A stretch of 12,995 bases of DNA from Brevibacillus sp. (GTDB lineage: Bacteria > Bacillota > Bacilli > Brevibacillales > Brevibacillaceae), in the NCBI GenBank assembly GCA_029240815.1, contig JARDZO010000159.1:1-12995 (forward strand). The letters run 5' to 3'. Positions 6,399 to 12,995 of this stretch are shown one piece after another. The position numbers and the translations under genes were made by a program. Position 1 is the first letter of the stretch. Every line of letters begins with the position of its first letter. Below the pieces are notes generated by a model, which saw only the letters and a list, made by a program, of their open reading frames with translations, was not told the DNA's origin and made no database searches.

Positions 6399-7679
6399 TT
6401 ACATAACAGGAGAGGAACGACCACTCCCTCGCTTTGTTTTGTTATAGTAAAGCGCCCAATTTCCGTCTCGGATCAAGGGCTCTCTGTTTCCATCTGCTGT
6501 TTCCCCGTCAATATTCATTTCCGACGAACCGATCATGAAATCCACATGTGTAAGGCTGCGGTTTATACCCTGCTTTTGCAGTTCCTCCTCGGTCATGTTT
6601 TCTCCACCTTCTATACAAGAGGAGTAAGCATTTCCAATTGCAAGATGGTTTGAGGCATTTTCATCAAGCAGCAAATTATAAAAAATGAGATTTGTCTGGG
6701 AGATAGGGGATTGATGAGGAACTAAAGCCACTTCTCCTATGTAATGTGAACCTTCATCCGTTGTGATGAGACCTTTGAGAACTTCATATCCTTTTTCGGC
6801 AGTAAAATCTACGATACGTCCATTTGCAAATGTAAGAGTAAAGTTCTCGATCAAACTTCCACGGTAGCTTAACGGTTTCGTACTGCGAACTACGCCGTTC
6901 ACACCTTCTTTCAAAGGAGCCGTGAATACTTCCTCTGTTGGCAAGTTGGCTACGAAAGGGATCCCTTTCTTATTCACGCTGACGCCGCCGCGCCAAAGAT
7001 GATGTGGTGGTAATTCAATTGATAGCTTGGTGCCGGGAGCTTTATAGTGCAAAAATCGGTATTTTTTTGTGTTTAAGTGAGCAATCTTTTGTTTCAAATT
7101 GTTGTTATGATCTTGCCATGCTTTAATGGGATTATCTAAATCAGTTCGGGTGGCACGGAAAATAGCGTTCCAAAGCGCTGCCATTTGCTTCTGCTCATTC
7201 AGTTCTGGAAATACTTTCGCTGCCCATGCTGGAGAAGGGACAGAAATCAGGCACCAACTTACCAGATTTGCCATGGTATAACTTTGTAACTTCTTGAAAG
7301 CCTCTCCTTCAGATTTACTGGCTGCAGCGAGACGTTCCGGATCTACTCCATCGAGTAACTCGGGATTTGAAGTTCTGATATTCAGAAGCGCTGCACCGTT
7401 CTCAACCATCTCTTCGAAACCTTTGATTTTCCACAGTGGATACTCACTGAATGCATTTTCAGGTGCGAGATCATATTTTATTCGGGTTAGATCATCGTCG
7501 GTCCAATCAACATAAACGTTTTTAGCTCCGCATTCATAAGCTTTTCTCGCAATCCTTCGAACAAAGTCTGCTGACGAGAGAGAAGCAAAGACAATCAAAG
7601 CTTGTCCAGGCTGGATATTGATACCGACTTTAACGACCAAATGGGCGTAACGATCAAGTAGAGTTTCAAAAGCGATCAT
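6399..7679 (-). CDS. M29 family aminopeptidase, paralogue 1
   Basis: The 426-residue protein is a thermophilic-type (M29) metalloaminopeptidase, which removes N-terminal amino acids in the cytoplasm using a two-metal site. The family ligands are all present: Glu250 (PTEEVFTAP), Glu316 (GEVALVPH), His345 (ASNHLAIG), Tyr352, His378 and Asp380 (THVDFMIGS). ATG 7679 is chosen because GGAGGT precedes it by seven bases. The in-frame codons upstream to 7742 have no ribosome site and are AT-rich. It is very similar along its whole length to the paralogue at 10903-12129. That one stops right after NWA, while this copy reads on for 17 polar residues, apparently by loss of the stop. A TATAAT at 7746-7741 is a possible -10. 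Confidence 0.95.
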   Translation of the reverse strand: MIAFETLLDRYAHLVVKVGINIQPGQALIVFASLSSADFVRRIARKAYECGAKNVYVDWTDDDLTRIKYDLAPENAFSEYPLWKIKGFEEMVENGAALLNIRTSNPELLDGVDPERLAAASKSEGEAFKKLQSYTMANLVSWCLISVPSPAWAAKVFPELNEQKQMAALWNAIFRATRTDLDNPIKAWQDHNNNLKQKIAHLNTKKYRFLHYKAPGTKLSIELPPHHLWRGGVSVNKKGIPFVANLPTEEVFTAPLKEGVNGVVRSTKPLSYRGSLIENFTLTFANGRIVDFTAEKGYEVLKGLITTDEGSHYIGEVALVPHQSPISQTNLIFYNLLLDENASNHLAIGNAYSSCIEGGENMTEEELQKQGINRSLTHVDFMIGSSEMNIDGETADGNREPLIRDGNWALYYNKTKRGSGRSSPVM

Positions 7680-8481
7680 AAAATACCTCCAATAATAAAT
7701 ACTCGCATTTCTCGAACTCATCGAAAAATGGAGAAAAATCATTATAATATATATGCCATTAATGCATTCTGACGGTGACCAAAAGAATAATGAAATCTCT
7801 ATAAGGGGTTTTGGATAACAGCGCCTATGGTGCTACTGGTCAGCCAGGTTGATTTGTCCATAATAGCAGAAACGGGAGCATCCGAAGTTACAATGATGCA
7901 GGGAGGGAAATTAAAGGATTTACAGAAAAAGGAGGATAATTGTCTACCTCGGAGGTTGAGATACTTTGACTAAATGCTTGGGGCTGCAGGCATATGTGTG
8001 AATTCAGATAGAATCAATCATCCGGAAATCACTAGTATGGAAACAAAGTCAAAACGAGAAGAAGCATTTGAGAAGCAACTATGATCACCAAAAATGATGG
8101 CAGACGCTTTTATTTTCAAGTGGGAATGGGATAGACCGACAGGGGGGATAAAATAACATCTCGAGGCGGCTGCTTATCAGTAGCCTTGTTGCATCATTGG
8201 TAAGTTATCTATTCCATAAAAGGGGGGAGGGAAGAGCGTGAGAATTGGATGCGTATGCGGTATTACTGGTACGCATGTACATATATTCCGGTTGGTTGCA
8301 TGTACCTTCTCATTTGGAATGTTATCAAACATAAGGTAAGTCTTCCCTTCCTACGTTATTCTCTATATCCGATTTTTTATGGCCTAGTTTCTAGAGTGTT
8401 CGATAAAAAGTAGTCTTTGCATAATTTCTTCCCCACTTACGACACCTTTCATTGCGAAAAGAAGCTACCCTCCTATACATT
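7680..8481. other. Gene-poor 800-bp stretch with short open frames
   Basis: No recognised gene lies here. The left end carries the upstream region of the aminopeptidase gene. On the plus strand an ATG at 7827 opens 48 codons to 7973, with LVSQVDLSIIAETGASEVT and GGKLKDLQKKED. It is followed at once by an ATG at 7974 that opens 36 codons, to about 8081, with NHPEITSMETKSKREEAFEK. Both look protein-like but have no convincing ribosome site, so they may be debris of one frameshifted gene. A stem GGCTGCT/AGTAGCC at 8168-8185 is followed by TTGTT. Around 8220-8340 a purine-rich stretch precedes a tiny frame. From 8341 to 8481 only AT-rich sequence is seen. Confidence 0.35.
8238..8339 (+). CDS. Possible 33-residue peptide or leader frame
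   Basis: GTG at 8238 follows a very purine-rich site (GGGGGGAGG, 8222-8230) by seven bases and opens a 33-codon frame ending in TAA. The peptide has two cysteines near the start (GCVCG) and a moderately hydrophobic centre, FRLVACTFSFGML. GCATGTAC occurs twice inside it (8273-8280 and 8298-8305). No gene follows on the same strand, so a classic attenuator leader is not obvious. It may be a small expressed peptide or chance. Confidence 0.2.
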   Translation: MRIGCVCGITGTHVHIFRLVACTFSFGMLSNIR

Positions 8482-9348
8482 TTAGGGGAACGGCTTGGTT
8501 CCGATAACGACAGTGGCATCAAGCTCGTCGGAACTGGTCACATGTGGGATCAGCCCATTAAAAGTGATGATCTCGACCGTCTGCGATGACTGTCGCTCGC
8601 TTGTCTCAATCAGCAAGTGTCCGCCAGGTGCCAGCCAGAGTGGGGCTGACGCCACAATTCGTCTCTGAACGTCAAGCCCGTCCGTGCCCCCGTCTAGCGC
8701 CAACCTTGCTTCATAGATGCGGGCTTCTGGGGGGAGCAGTTCGATCGCCTTAGTGGGGACGTAGGGTGCGTTGGCAACGAGGACGTTGACGCGCCCCCTA
8801 AGTGCACGGGGGAGTGGCTCGTATAGATCTCCCTCGTATACTAGACCACCCACCGCTGTGACATTGCGACGGGCGCACTGTACAGCCACGGGGTCAATGT
8901 CTGACGCATATAACTCGATCTGTTCGGTGGATGCCAGTACGGCACCGACAGCCCCCGAACCGCAACAGAGGTCAAGTACGATCGCTCCTGATCGAACGAG
9001 GGCGGCAGCTTCTTGGACTAGAAACGCGGTACGTTGTCTGGGGACAAAAACACCTTGGTCAACAGCAATCCGCGTTCCACAGAACTCCGCCCAGCCGATT
9101 ACGTATTCAAGTGGCAGACCGGTGGTTCGTTGTTCTACCATACGTGAAAGGTCGGTCGCTGTCCGTGCCGAGGCGATGAGCAACCGTGCCTCTTCTTCTG
9201 CGAAAACACACCCAGCTGCCCGAAGTTTAGGGACGATAATGCTAAAAATCTGATCTCCATGAATCTCATTTTCATTCACAAATGGTGATTCCTCGGTATA
9301 GAATTTTCCGTTATTTCCGAACCCTAAAGACGATTTCCTTGAATTCAT
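8482..9348 (-). CDS. PrmC/HemK-related putative N5-glutamine methyltransferase
   Basis: The 288-residue protein is a class I SAM-dependent methyltransferase of the PrmC-related group. A helical N-terminal domain includes RAAGCVFAEEEARLLI and LPLEYVIGWAEFCG (79-92), the equivalent of the PrmC substrate-domain end. Then come GVFVPRQRT (99-107), the SAM loop LDLCCGSGAVG (125-135), the acidic strand end ASDIDP, and NAPYVPT (193-199). True PrmC and HemK have NPPY there. NAPY is typical of the relatives described as putative glutamine-N5 methyltransferases of unknown substrate, well represented in actinobacteria. The first 30 or so codons are AT-rich and low in similarity, unlike the GC-rich body. 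ATG 9348 is preferred over ATG 9360 because GAGGG lies five bases before it. It stands alone. Confidence 0.85.
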   Translation of the reverse strand: MNSRKSSLGFGNNGKFYTEESPFVNENEIHGDQIFSIIVPKLRAAGCVFAEEEARLLIASARTATDLSRMVEQRTTGLPLEYVIGWAEFCGTRIAVDQGVFVPRQRTAFLVQEAAALVRSGAIVLDLCCGSGAVGAVLASTEQIELYASDIDPVAVQCARRNVTAVGGLVYEGDLYEPLPRALRGRVNVLVANAPYVPTKAIELLPPEARIYEARLALDGGTDGLDVQRRIVASAPLWLAPGGHLLIETSERQSSQTVEIITFNGLIPHVTSSDELDATVVIGTKPFP

Positions 9349-9410
9349 GAATTCCCTCATTTCGGTATCATTGTAATTTCATGCATAGTATTTGAATCCT
9401 ACTCTAAATA

Positions 9411-9563
9411 AGGAGGTAACACAATACAAGATTTGTTAAAAAAGGGAGAAAGAATACATGGTAGGATAGGCTTTTTATCGAGGGAACGGGATGAAACCGC
9501 CAAAACGATTATGAAGTTTGCGTAAATGAGTGGAAGCAAACAATCCAACGTCTTACAATATAA
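9411..9563 (+). pseudogene. Small decayed frame without a start codon
   Basis: AGGAGG (9411-9416) is followed seven bases later by ATA (9424) rather than ATG. A 33-codon frame then runs to TAA at 9523-9525, with LLKKGERIHGRIGFLSRERD and ETAKTIMKF. Just before that stop another frame continues with VNEWKQTIQRLTI to a TAA at 9561. The two segments would join smoothly with one frameshift near 9520, giving a basic peptide of about 46 residues. The ideal ribosome site suggests it was once translated. The family is not recognised. Confidence 0.3.
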
Positions 9564-9620
9564 AAACCAAGCATGTATCTGTTTTTAACGAAAAAATAGA
9601 TGGGGAGTTAACGTGACTAC

Positions 9621-10829
9621 ATGGATGGAAATATGCAGAAGCGAAACAGGAAAAATGGAAAGCTCGGAACTCTTTCAGAAATTTTCAGTGTCTCCACAAA
9701 ACTGGGTGTAACCTCGTTCGGAGGACCAATTGCCCACCTCGGGTACTTTCATGACGAGTACATCCGTAGGCGCAAATGGATGGATGAACGAAGCTACACG
9801 GAATTGGTAGCCCTTTGTCAATTTCTGCCTGGACCTGCTAGCAGTCAGGTAGGGATTGGCATTGGCATCGTACGCGCAGGATGGTTAGGTGGATTAGTGG
9901 CGTGGCTAGGTTTTACCCTACCATCCGTCCTTGCCTTGGTGGCGTTTGCCTTTCTGCTTCAAGGTTACGAGATCGGGAATGCAGGTTGGATTCATGGTTT
10001 GAAAATGGTTGCAGTAGCGATTGTAGCCCATGCCATTCTAGGGATGGGACAAAAGCTGACGCCAGACCGGACAAGAGCCACAATTGCAGTAGTCGCAGCA
10101 ACGGTTACCTTGTTGTGGCAAACAGCTTTCAGTCAGATTGTTATCATCTTGGCTGCAGGGCTACTGGGGGTCATGTTATTTCGAGGAAAATCACAAGAGA
10201 GTTCGCCTGATCTGCAAATTCCGATCAGTCGCTCTTTCGCAATCGTGTGCTTGGCTTTGTTTTTTGGACTACTTCTCGCACTGCCCCTCCTTAGAGAGTC
10301 GGGTGAGCACGAATGGATTGCGCTGTTCGATAGCTTTTACCGCTCAGGCTCCCTGGTGTTCGGTGGAGGTCACGTCGTGTTGCCGCTTTTGGAAAGAGAA
10401 CTGGTTCCTCACGGGTGGATGACTAAGGAAGAATTTTTGGCTGGATATGGTGCGGCACAGGCAGTTCCGGGGCCTTTATTTACATTCGGCAGCTATTTGG
10501 GTGCAATGGCTGGAGGAGTAACAGGCGCGTGTATCGCAACCATCGCTATATTCTTGCCAGCCTTTTTGCTCGTCATGGGTGCGCTGCCTTTTTGGAGCCT
10601 GCTCAGAAACAGTTCAAACATGCAAGGGGCATTAATGGGGGTAAACGCAGCTGTAGTGGGTATCCTGTTGGCATCTCTATACGATCCCTTATGGACATCT
10701 TCCGTTTTACAACCAAAGGACTTTATTCTCGCTCTCATTTTGTTTAGTATGCTTGTCTTTTGGAAATTGCCCCCCTGGATGATTGTTATCGCGGGTGCGC
10801 TTGGAGGGACTGTGCTAGGTTACCTCTGA
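9621..10829 (+). CDS. chrA: Chromate transporter ChrA, two-domain form
   Basis: The 402-residue membrane protein is a full-length CHR-superfamily transporter with two homologous CHR halves. The first half has FGGPIAHLGYF (33-43) and QFLPGPASSQ (67-76). The second repeats the pattern with FGGGHVVLP (247-255) and QAVPGPLFTF (280-289). Such proteins expel chromate from the cytoplasm, protecting against chromate, often in exchange with sulfate-related stress. The start is uncertain. ATG 9621 is 13 bases past GGGGAG (9602-9607), and ATG 9633 has GGATGG five bases before it. That GGGGAG is better placed for a GTG at 9613 that opens a 32-codon frame out of register with chrA. No chrB-like regulator or chrA partner is nearby. 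Confidence 0.95.
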   Translation: MDGNMQKRNRKNGKLGTLSEIFSVSTKLGVTSFGGPIAHLGYFHDEYIRRRKWMDERSYTELVALCQFLPGPASSQVGIGIGIVRAGWLGGLVAWLGFTLPSVLALVAFAFLLQGYEIGNAGWIHGLKMVAVAIVAHAILGMGQKLTPDRTRATIAVVAATVTLLWQTAFSQIVIILAAGLLGVMLFRGKSQESSPDLQIPISRSFAIVCLALFFGLLLALPLLRESGEHEWIALFDSFYRSGSLVFGGGHVVLPLLERELVPHGWMTKEEFLAGYGAAQAVPGPLFTFGSYLGAMAGGVTGACIATIAIFLPAFLLVMGALPFWSLLRNSSNMQGALMGVNAAVVGILLASLYDPLWTSSVLQPKDFILALILFSMLVFWKLPPWMIVIAGALGGTVLGYL

Positions 10830-10843
10830 AAATATCTCAAAGC

Positions 10844-10884
10844 AAAAGACACCCCGTTCGATTAAAAAAGGGGGTGTCTTTTTA
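10844..10884. terminator. Strong bidirectional intrinsic terminator
   Basis: AAAAGACACCCC (10844-10855) is perfectly complementary to GGGGTGTCTTTT (10871-10882). The loop is about 15 bases, and runs of A and T lie on the outer ends. It serves the plus-strand chrA and the convergent minus-strand aminopeptidase gene, whose stop is at 10903-10905. Confidence 0.93.
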
Positions 10885-10902
10885 CGAGGTGTACGTGTCT
10901 AT

Positions 10903-12129
10903 CTACGCCCAGTTCCCGTTACGGAAAATAGGTTCCCGCTTGCCATCTGCTGTTTCCCCATCAATGTTCATGTCGGCAGAACCAATCATGAAATCCACAT
11001 GCGAGATACTGCTATTGAGACCGTATGCCTCCAGCTCTTCTTTCGTCATGTCGGCACCATTCTCGATGTTTACCGGGTAAGGGTTTCCGATCGCCAAGTG
11101 GTTGGACGCATTTTCATCGAACAACGTGTTGTAAAAGATAATGTTCGATTCAGAAATGGGGGAGAAATGAGGGACAAGCGCTACTTCACCCAAGTAGTGA
11201 GAGCCGTCGTCGGTTTCGATCAGTTTGGTCAGTGCTGCTTCGCCCTTTTCCGCCGTTGCAGAGATGATCCGGCCGTTTTCAAAGGTAAGCGAGAAATTCT
11301 CGATCAAATTGCCTTGGTAGCTCAAAGGCTTGGTACTGCGGACAGTCCCATTTACACCTTGCTTCAGAGGCGCAGTAAATACTTCCTCAGTAGGCATGTT
11401 TGCCATGAAAGATGTACCGTCTTTATTCACGCTTCCACCACCAATCCAGACGTGACGGGGAGGCAGCTCGATGGTCAGGTCCGTACCTGGGGCGGTGTAA
11501 TGCAAGTAGCGATATTGTTTTGCATTGAGTGCTTCTACCTTTTCATTGAGGGCAGCATGATGATCATGCCAAGCTTGTACGGGATCGCTCTGATCCGTGC
11601 GAGTAGCCCGGAAAATGGCTTCCCACAAAGCGCTGAGTCGCTCTGCTTCTGGCAAATCGGGAAACACCACGGCGGCCCATGCAGGGGAGGGAACGGCAAT
11701 GACGCTCCAGCTGACTTTGTCTGCCATGGAGTAGCTTCGAAATGTGTTCAATGCTTGTCCGGCCGTTCGATTCGCAGTGGAGATCCGCTCTGGATTGACG
11801 CCTTTTAATAGATCAGGGTTAGATGCGCTGATGTAGAGAAAAGCGGCGCCGTTTTCTGCGAGCTCCTCCAGCCCTTTTGCTCTCCACATCGGGTACTCGG
11901 AAAATGCTTCATCTGGAGCCAAATCGTACTTCATCCGAGTCAATTCATCGTCGGTCCATTCGATCTGGACGTTCTTGGCACCTGCTTCGTAAGCTTTCCT
12001 TGCCACCTGGCGAACAAAAGAGGCTGCGGAGATGGGGGCAGTCACGACTAAAGTCTGCATCGGTTGCACGTTGACACCGACTTTTACTGCTAGTTCTGCA
12101 TATCGATCAATCAAAGAATCGAAATCCAT
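10903..12129 (-). CDS. ampS: M29 family aminopeptidase, paralogue 2
   Basis: The 408-residue protein is an M29 metalloaminopeptidase of the AmpS/AmpT/PepS type. Metal and catalytic positions match the family: Glu249 (PTEEVFTAP), Glu315 (GEVALVPH), His344 (ASNHLAIG), Tyr351, His377 and Asp379 (SHVDFMIGS). The spacing is the same as the Glu253-Glu319-His348-Tyr355-His381-Asp383 set of staphylococcal AmpS. It hydrolyses N-terminal residues from peptides in the cytoplasm. The start is ATG 12129, with AGGAGG a few bases before it. It ends at the normal family C terminus after GNWA. It is divergent from pepF, so the two peptidase genes share an upstream region. TATAAT at 12167-12162 is a likely -10, but no good -35 is seen. 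Confidence 0.95.
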   Translation of the reverse strand: MDFDSLIDRYAELAVKVGVNVQPMQTLVVTAPISAASFVRQVARKAYEAGAKNVQIEWTDDELTRMKYDLAPDEAFSEYPMWRAKGLEELAENGAAFLYISASNPDLLKGVNPERISTANRTAGQALNTFRSYSMADKVSWSVIAVPSPAWAAVVFPDLPEAERLSALWEAIFRATRTDQSDPVQAWHDHHAALNEKVEALNAKQYRYLHYTAPGTDLTIELPPRHVWIGGGSVNKDGTSFMANMPTEEVFTAPLKQGVNGTVRSTKPLSYQGNLIENFSLTFENGRIISATAEKGEAALTKLIETDDGSHYLGEVALVPHFSPISESNIIFYNTLFDENASNHLAIGNPYPVNIENGADMTKEELEAYGLNSSISHVDFMIGSADMNIDGETADGKREPIFRNGNWA

Positions 12130-12161
12130 GGGAAACCTCCTATGACGTATTTCTTCTCTCT

Positions 12162-12220
12162 ATTATATCTGCCCAACTGGATTTCACTGCTATTATTTTT
12201 ATAATGAATTTCCTAGGAAA
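12162..12220. promoter_or_regulatory. Divergent promoter region of ampS and pepF
   Basis: The minus strand has TATAAT at 12167-12162, about 33 bases from the aminopeptidase start. The plus strand has TATAAT near 12199-12204. Next to it lies a perfect 12-base palindrome TTTCCTAGGAAA (12209-12220). No strong -35 is visible for either. The rest, up to the ribosome site at 12354, is AT-rich and has no gene. The palindrome may be an operator, or chance. Confidence 0.35.
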
Positions 12221-12367
12221 GCGCAGAAACAGACAGAATCTCTCTGCATTCGAGTCTCGCACAAAGGAGAAGTTTTTATTTAGTAAAAATTAGAGGAATA
12301 TTCGCTAGAGAATCCAACTTTAATTAAGTAGAAAACATTTTATTGAAAATTGAGGGAGGCGTGAGCG

Positions 12368-12995
12368 GTGAAAGTGAGACAGACACGAGAACAAGTAGCA
12401 GTGGAACAAACCTGGAATCTGGATGACTTATTTCCCAATCAAGAAGCGTGGGAAAACGAATTGCGAGAAATTCTACAGCACCTTCCACTGCTTACCGAGT
12501 TTAAAGGGTCGTTACATACTGGTGCTGAAAATTTACTGGCATGCCTGGAAGCAAGGGAAGCTATCGTCGTAAGAGCGAGTCTCGTGGCGAGTTATGCCAG
12601 TTTGCGCTCGTCAGAAGACGGAACCAATCCGCAAAATCAGGCAAATTCTGCACGGGTCGGTGACGTGATCTCAGCACTGAATGCGGCCCTTTCGTTCATT
12701 CCATCGGAGATTTTGGAATTGCCGGATGGATCTATCGAACAATATTTGCAAGAAGAACCAGGCCTGGAGCCATTCCGCAAGAATCTGGAAGATCTTCTGG
12801 AAACCAAGCCGCATCGTCTCAGTGCCGATACCGAAGCCGCTCTAGCCTCACTGGGCGAGGTCTTTTCTGCTCCCTATACCATTTATCAACGAGGCAAGCT
12901 TTCGGACATGACGTTTTCGCCAGCACAGGACTCTACCGGCGTAGATCATCCGGTCTCATTTGCCCTCTTTGAGACAGATTATGAGATGTCGGAGG
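12368..12995 (+). CDS. pepF: Oligoendopeptidase F, 5' part
   Basis: From GTG 12368, 209 codons stay open to the window edge, so the gene is cut off. The start is supported by GGGAGG (12354-12359), eight bases upstream. The N-terminal sequence WNLDDLFPNQEAW, followed by a long helical domain with LLACLEAREAIVVRASLVASYA and later PHRLSADTEAALASLGEVFSAPY, is typical of M3B oligoendopeptidases. These are cytoplasmic zinc enzymes that cut medium-length peptides. The HExxH zinc motif would lie beyond the window. It is divergent from the M29 aminopeptidase gene and may work with it in peptide recycling. Confidence 0.92.
   Translation, partial: MKVRQTREQVAVEQTWNLDDLFPNQEAWENELREILQHLPLLTEFKGSLHTGAENLLACLEAREAIVVRASLVASYASLRSSEDGTNPQNQANSARVGDVISALNAALSFIPSEILELPDGSIEQYLQEEPGLEPFRKNLEDLLETKPHRLSADTEAALASLGEVFSAPYTIYQRGKLSDMTFSPAQDSTGVDHPVSFALFETDYEMSE

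Noticed and set aside
7974..8045. Cluster of common restriction-site words (CTGCAG, CATATG, GAATTC, ACTAGT) suggesting a cloning linker
   Set aside because: The sites are spread over about 60 bases with natural-looking sequence between them and no vector features nearby. Chance is enough.
8771..9253. A 160-codon plus-strand frame
   Set aside because: It is antisense to the conserved methyltransferase, is dominated by Ser, Thr, Arg and Pro as usual for GC-rich shadow frames, and has no ribosome site.
10999..11808. A 269-codon plus-strand frame
   Set aside because: It lies wholly antisense to the strongly conserved M29 aminopeptidase, has no recognisable domain and has an unnatural composition rich in Arg, Cys and His. 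It is a shadow frame.
1..12995. CRISPR array, tRNA, rRNA, IS element or phage attachment site
   Set aside because: No regularly spaced repeats, cloverleaf, ribosomal RNA segment, transposase frame or terminal inverted repeats were seen on reading.

Overview
The window looks like chromosome of an aerobic, spore-former-type Bacillota, most likely Brevibacillus or a close relative. The reasons are strong AGGAGG-type ribosome binding sites, frequent GTG/TTG starts, M29 aminopeptidases and a PepF-type oligoendopeptidase. The taxon is inferred from gene style, not from a marker gene. No rRNA, tRNA, CRISPR array, transposase or phage gene is visible.

Left part (1-3490) is a patchwork of small single genes and gene debris. 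It holds a foldable intergenic element, a small two-helix membrane protein (minus), a GNAT N-acetyltransferase (plus) and a convergent VOC/glyoxalase-like protein (minus). Next come a fragment of a metallo-beta-lactamase-fold hydrolase, a TetR regulator preceded by two near-identical tandem operators, an unrecognised frameshifted fragment, and an AT-rich Nudix hydrolase gene with an in-frame TGA inside its Nudix box.

Middle part (3580-6400) is a compact three-gene operon. A MerR regulator, an AHSA1-type SRPBCC ligand-binding protein and a QacA/SmvA-like 14-helix drug exporter have overlapping ends and share one promoter with the 19-bp spacer and palindrome typical of MerR control. A likely model is sensing, binding and export of a lipophilic or cationic toxicant. 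This is the most system-like unit in the window.

Right part (6399-12995) has two M29 aminopeptidase paralogues, both on the minus strand, separated by about 3.2 kb. Between them are a long gene-poor stretch, a PrmC/HemK-related methyltransferase with NAPY in place of NPPY (minus), a small decayed reading frame and a full-length chromate transporter ChrA (plus). The upstream paralogue has lost the stop position of its partner and carries a 17-residue tail. The window ends in the 5' part of an oligoendopeptidase F gene, divergent from the second aminopeptidase. Bidirectional hairpin terminators separate the convergent pairs at 1150-1184, 6333-6385 and 10844-10884.
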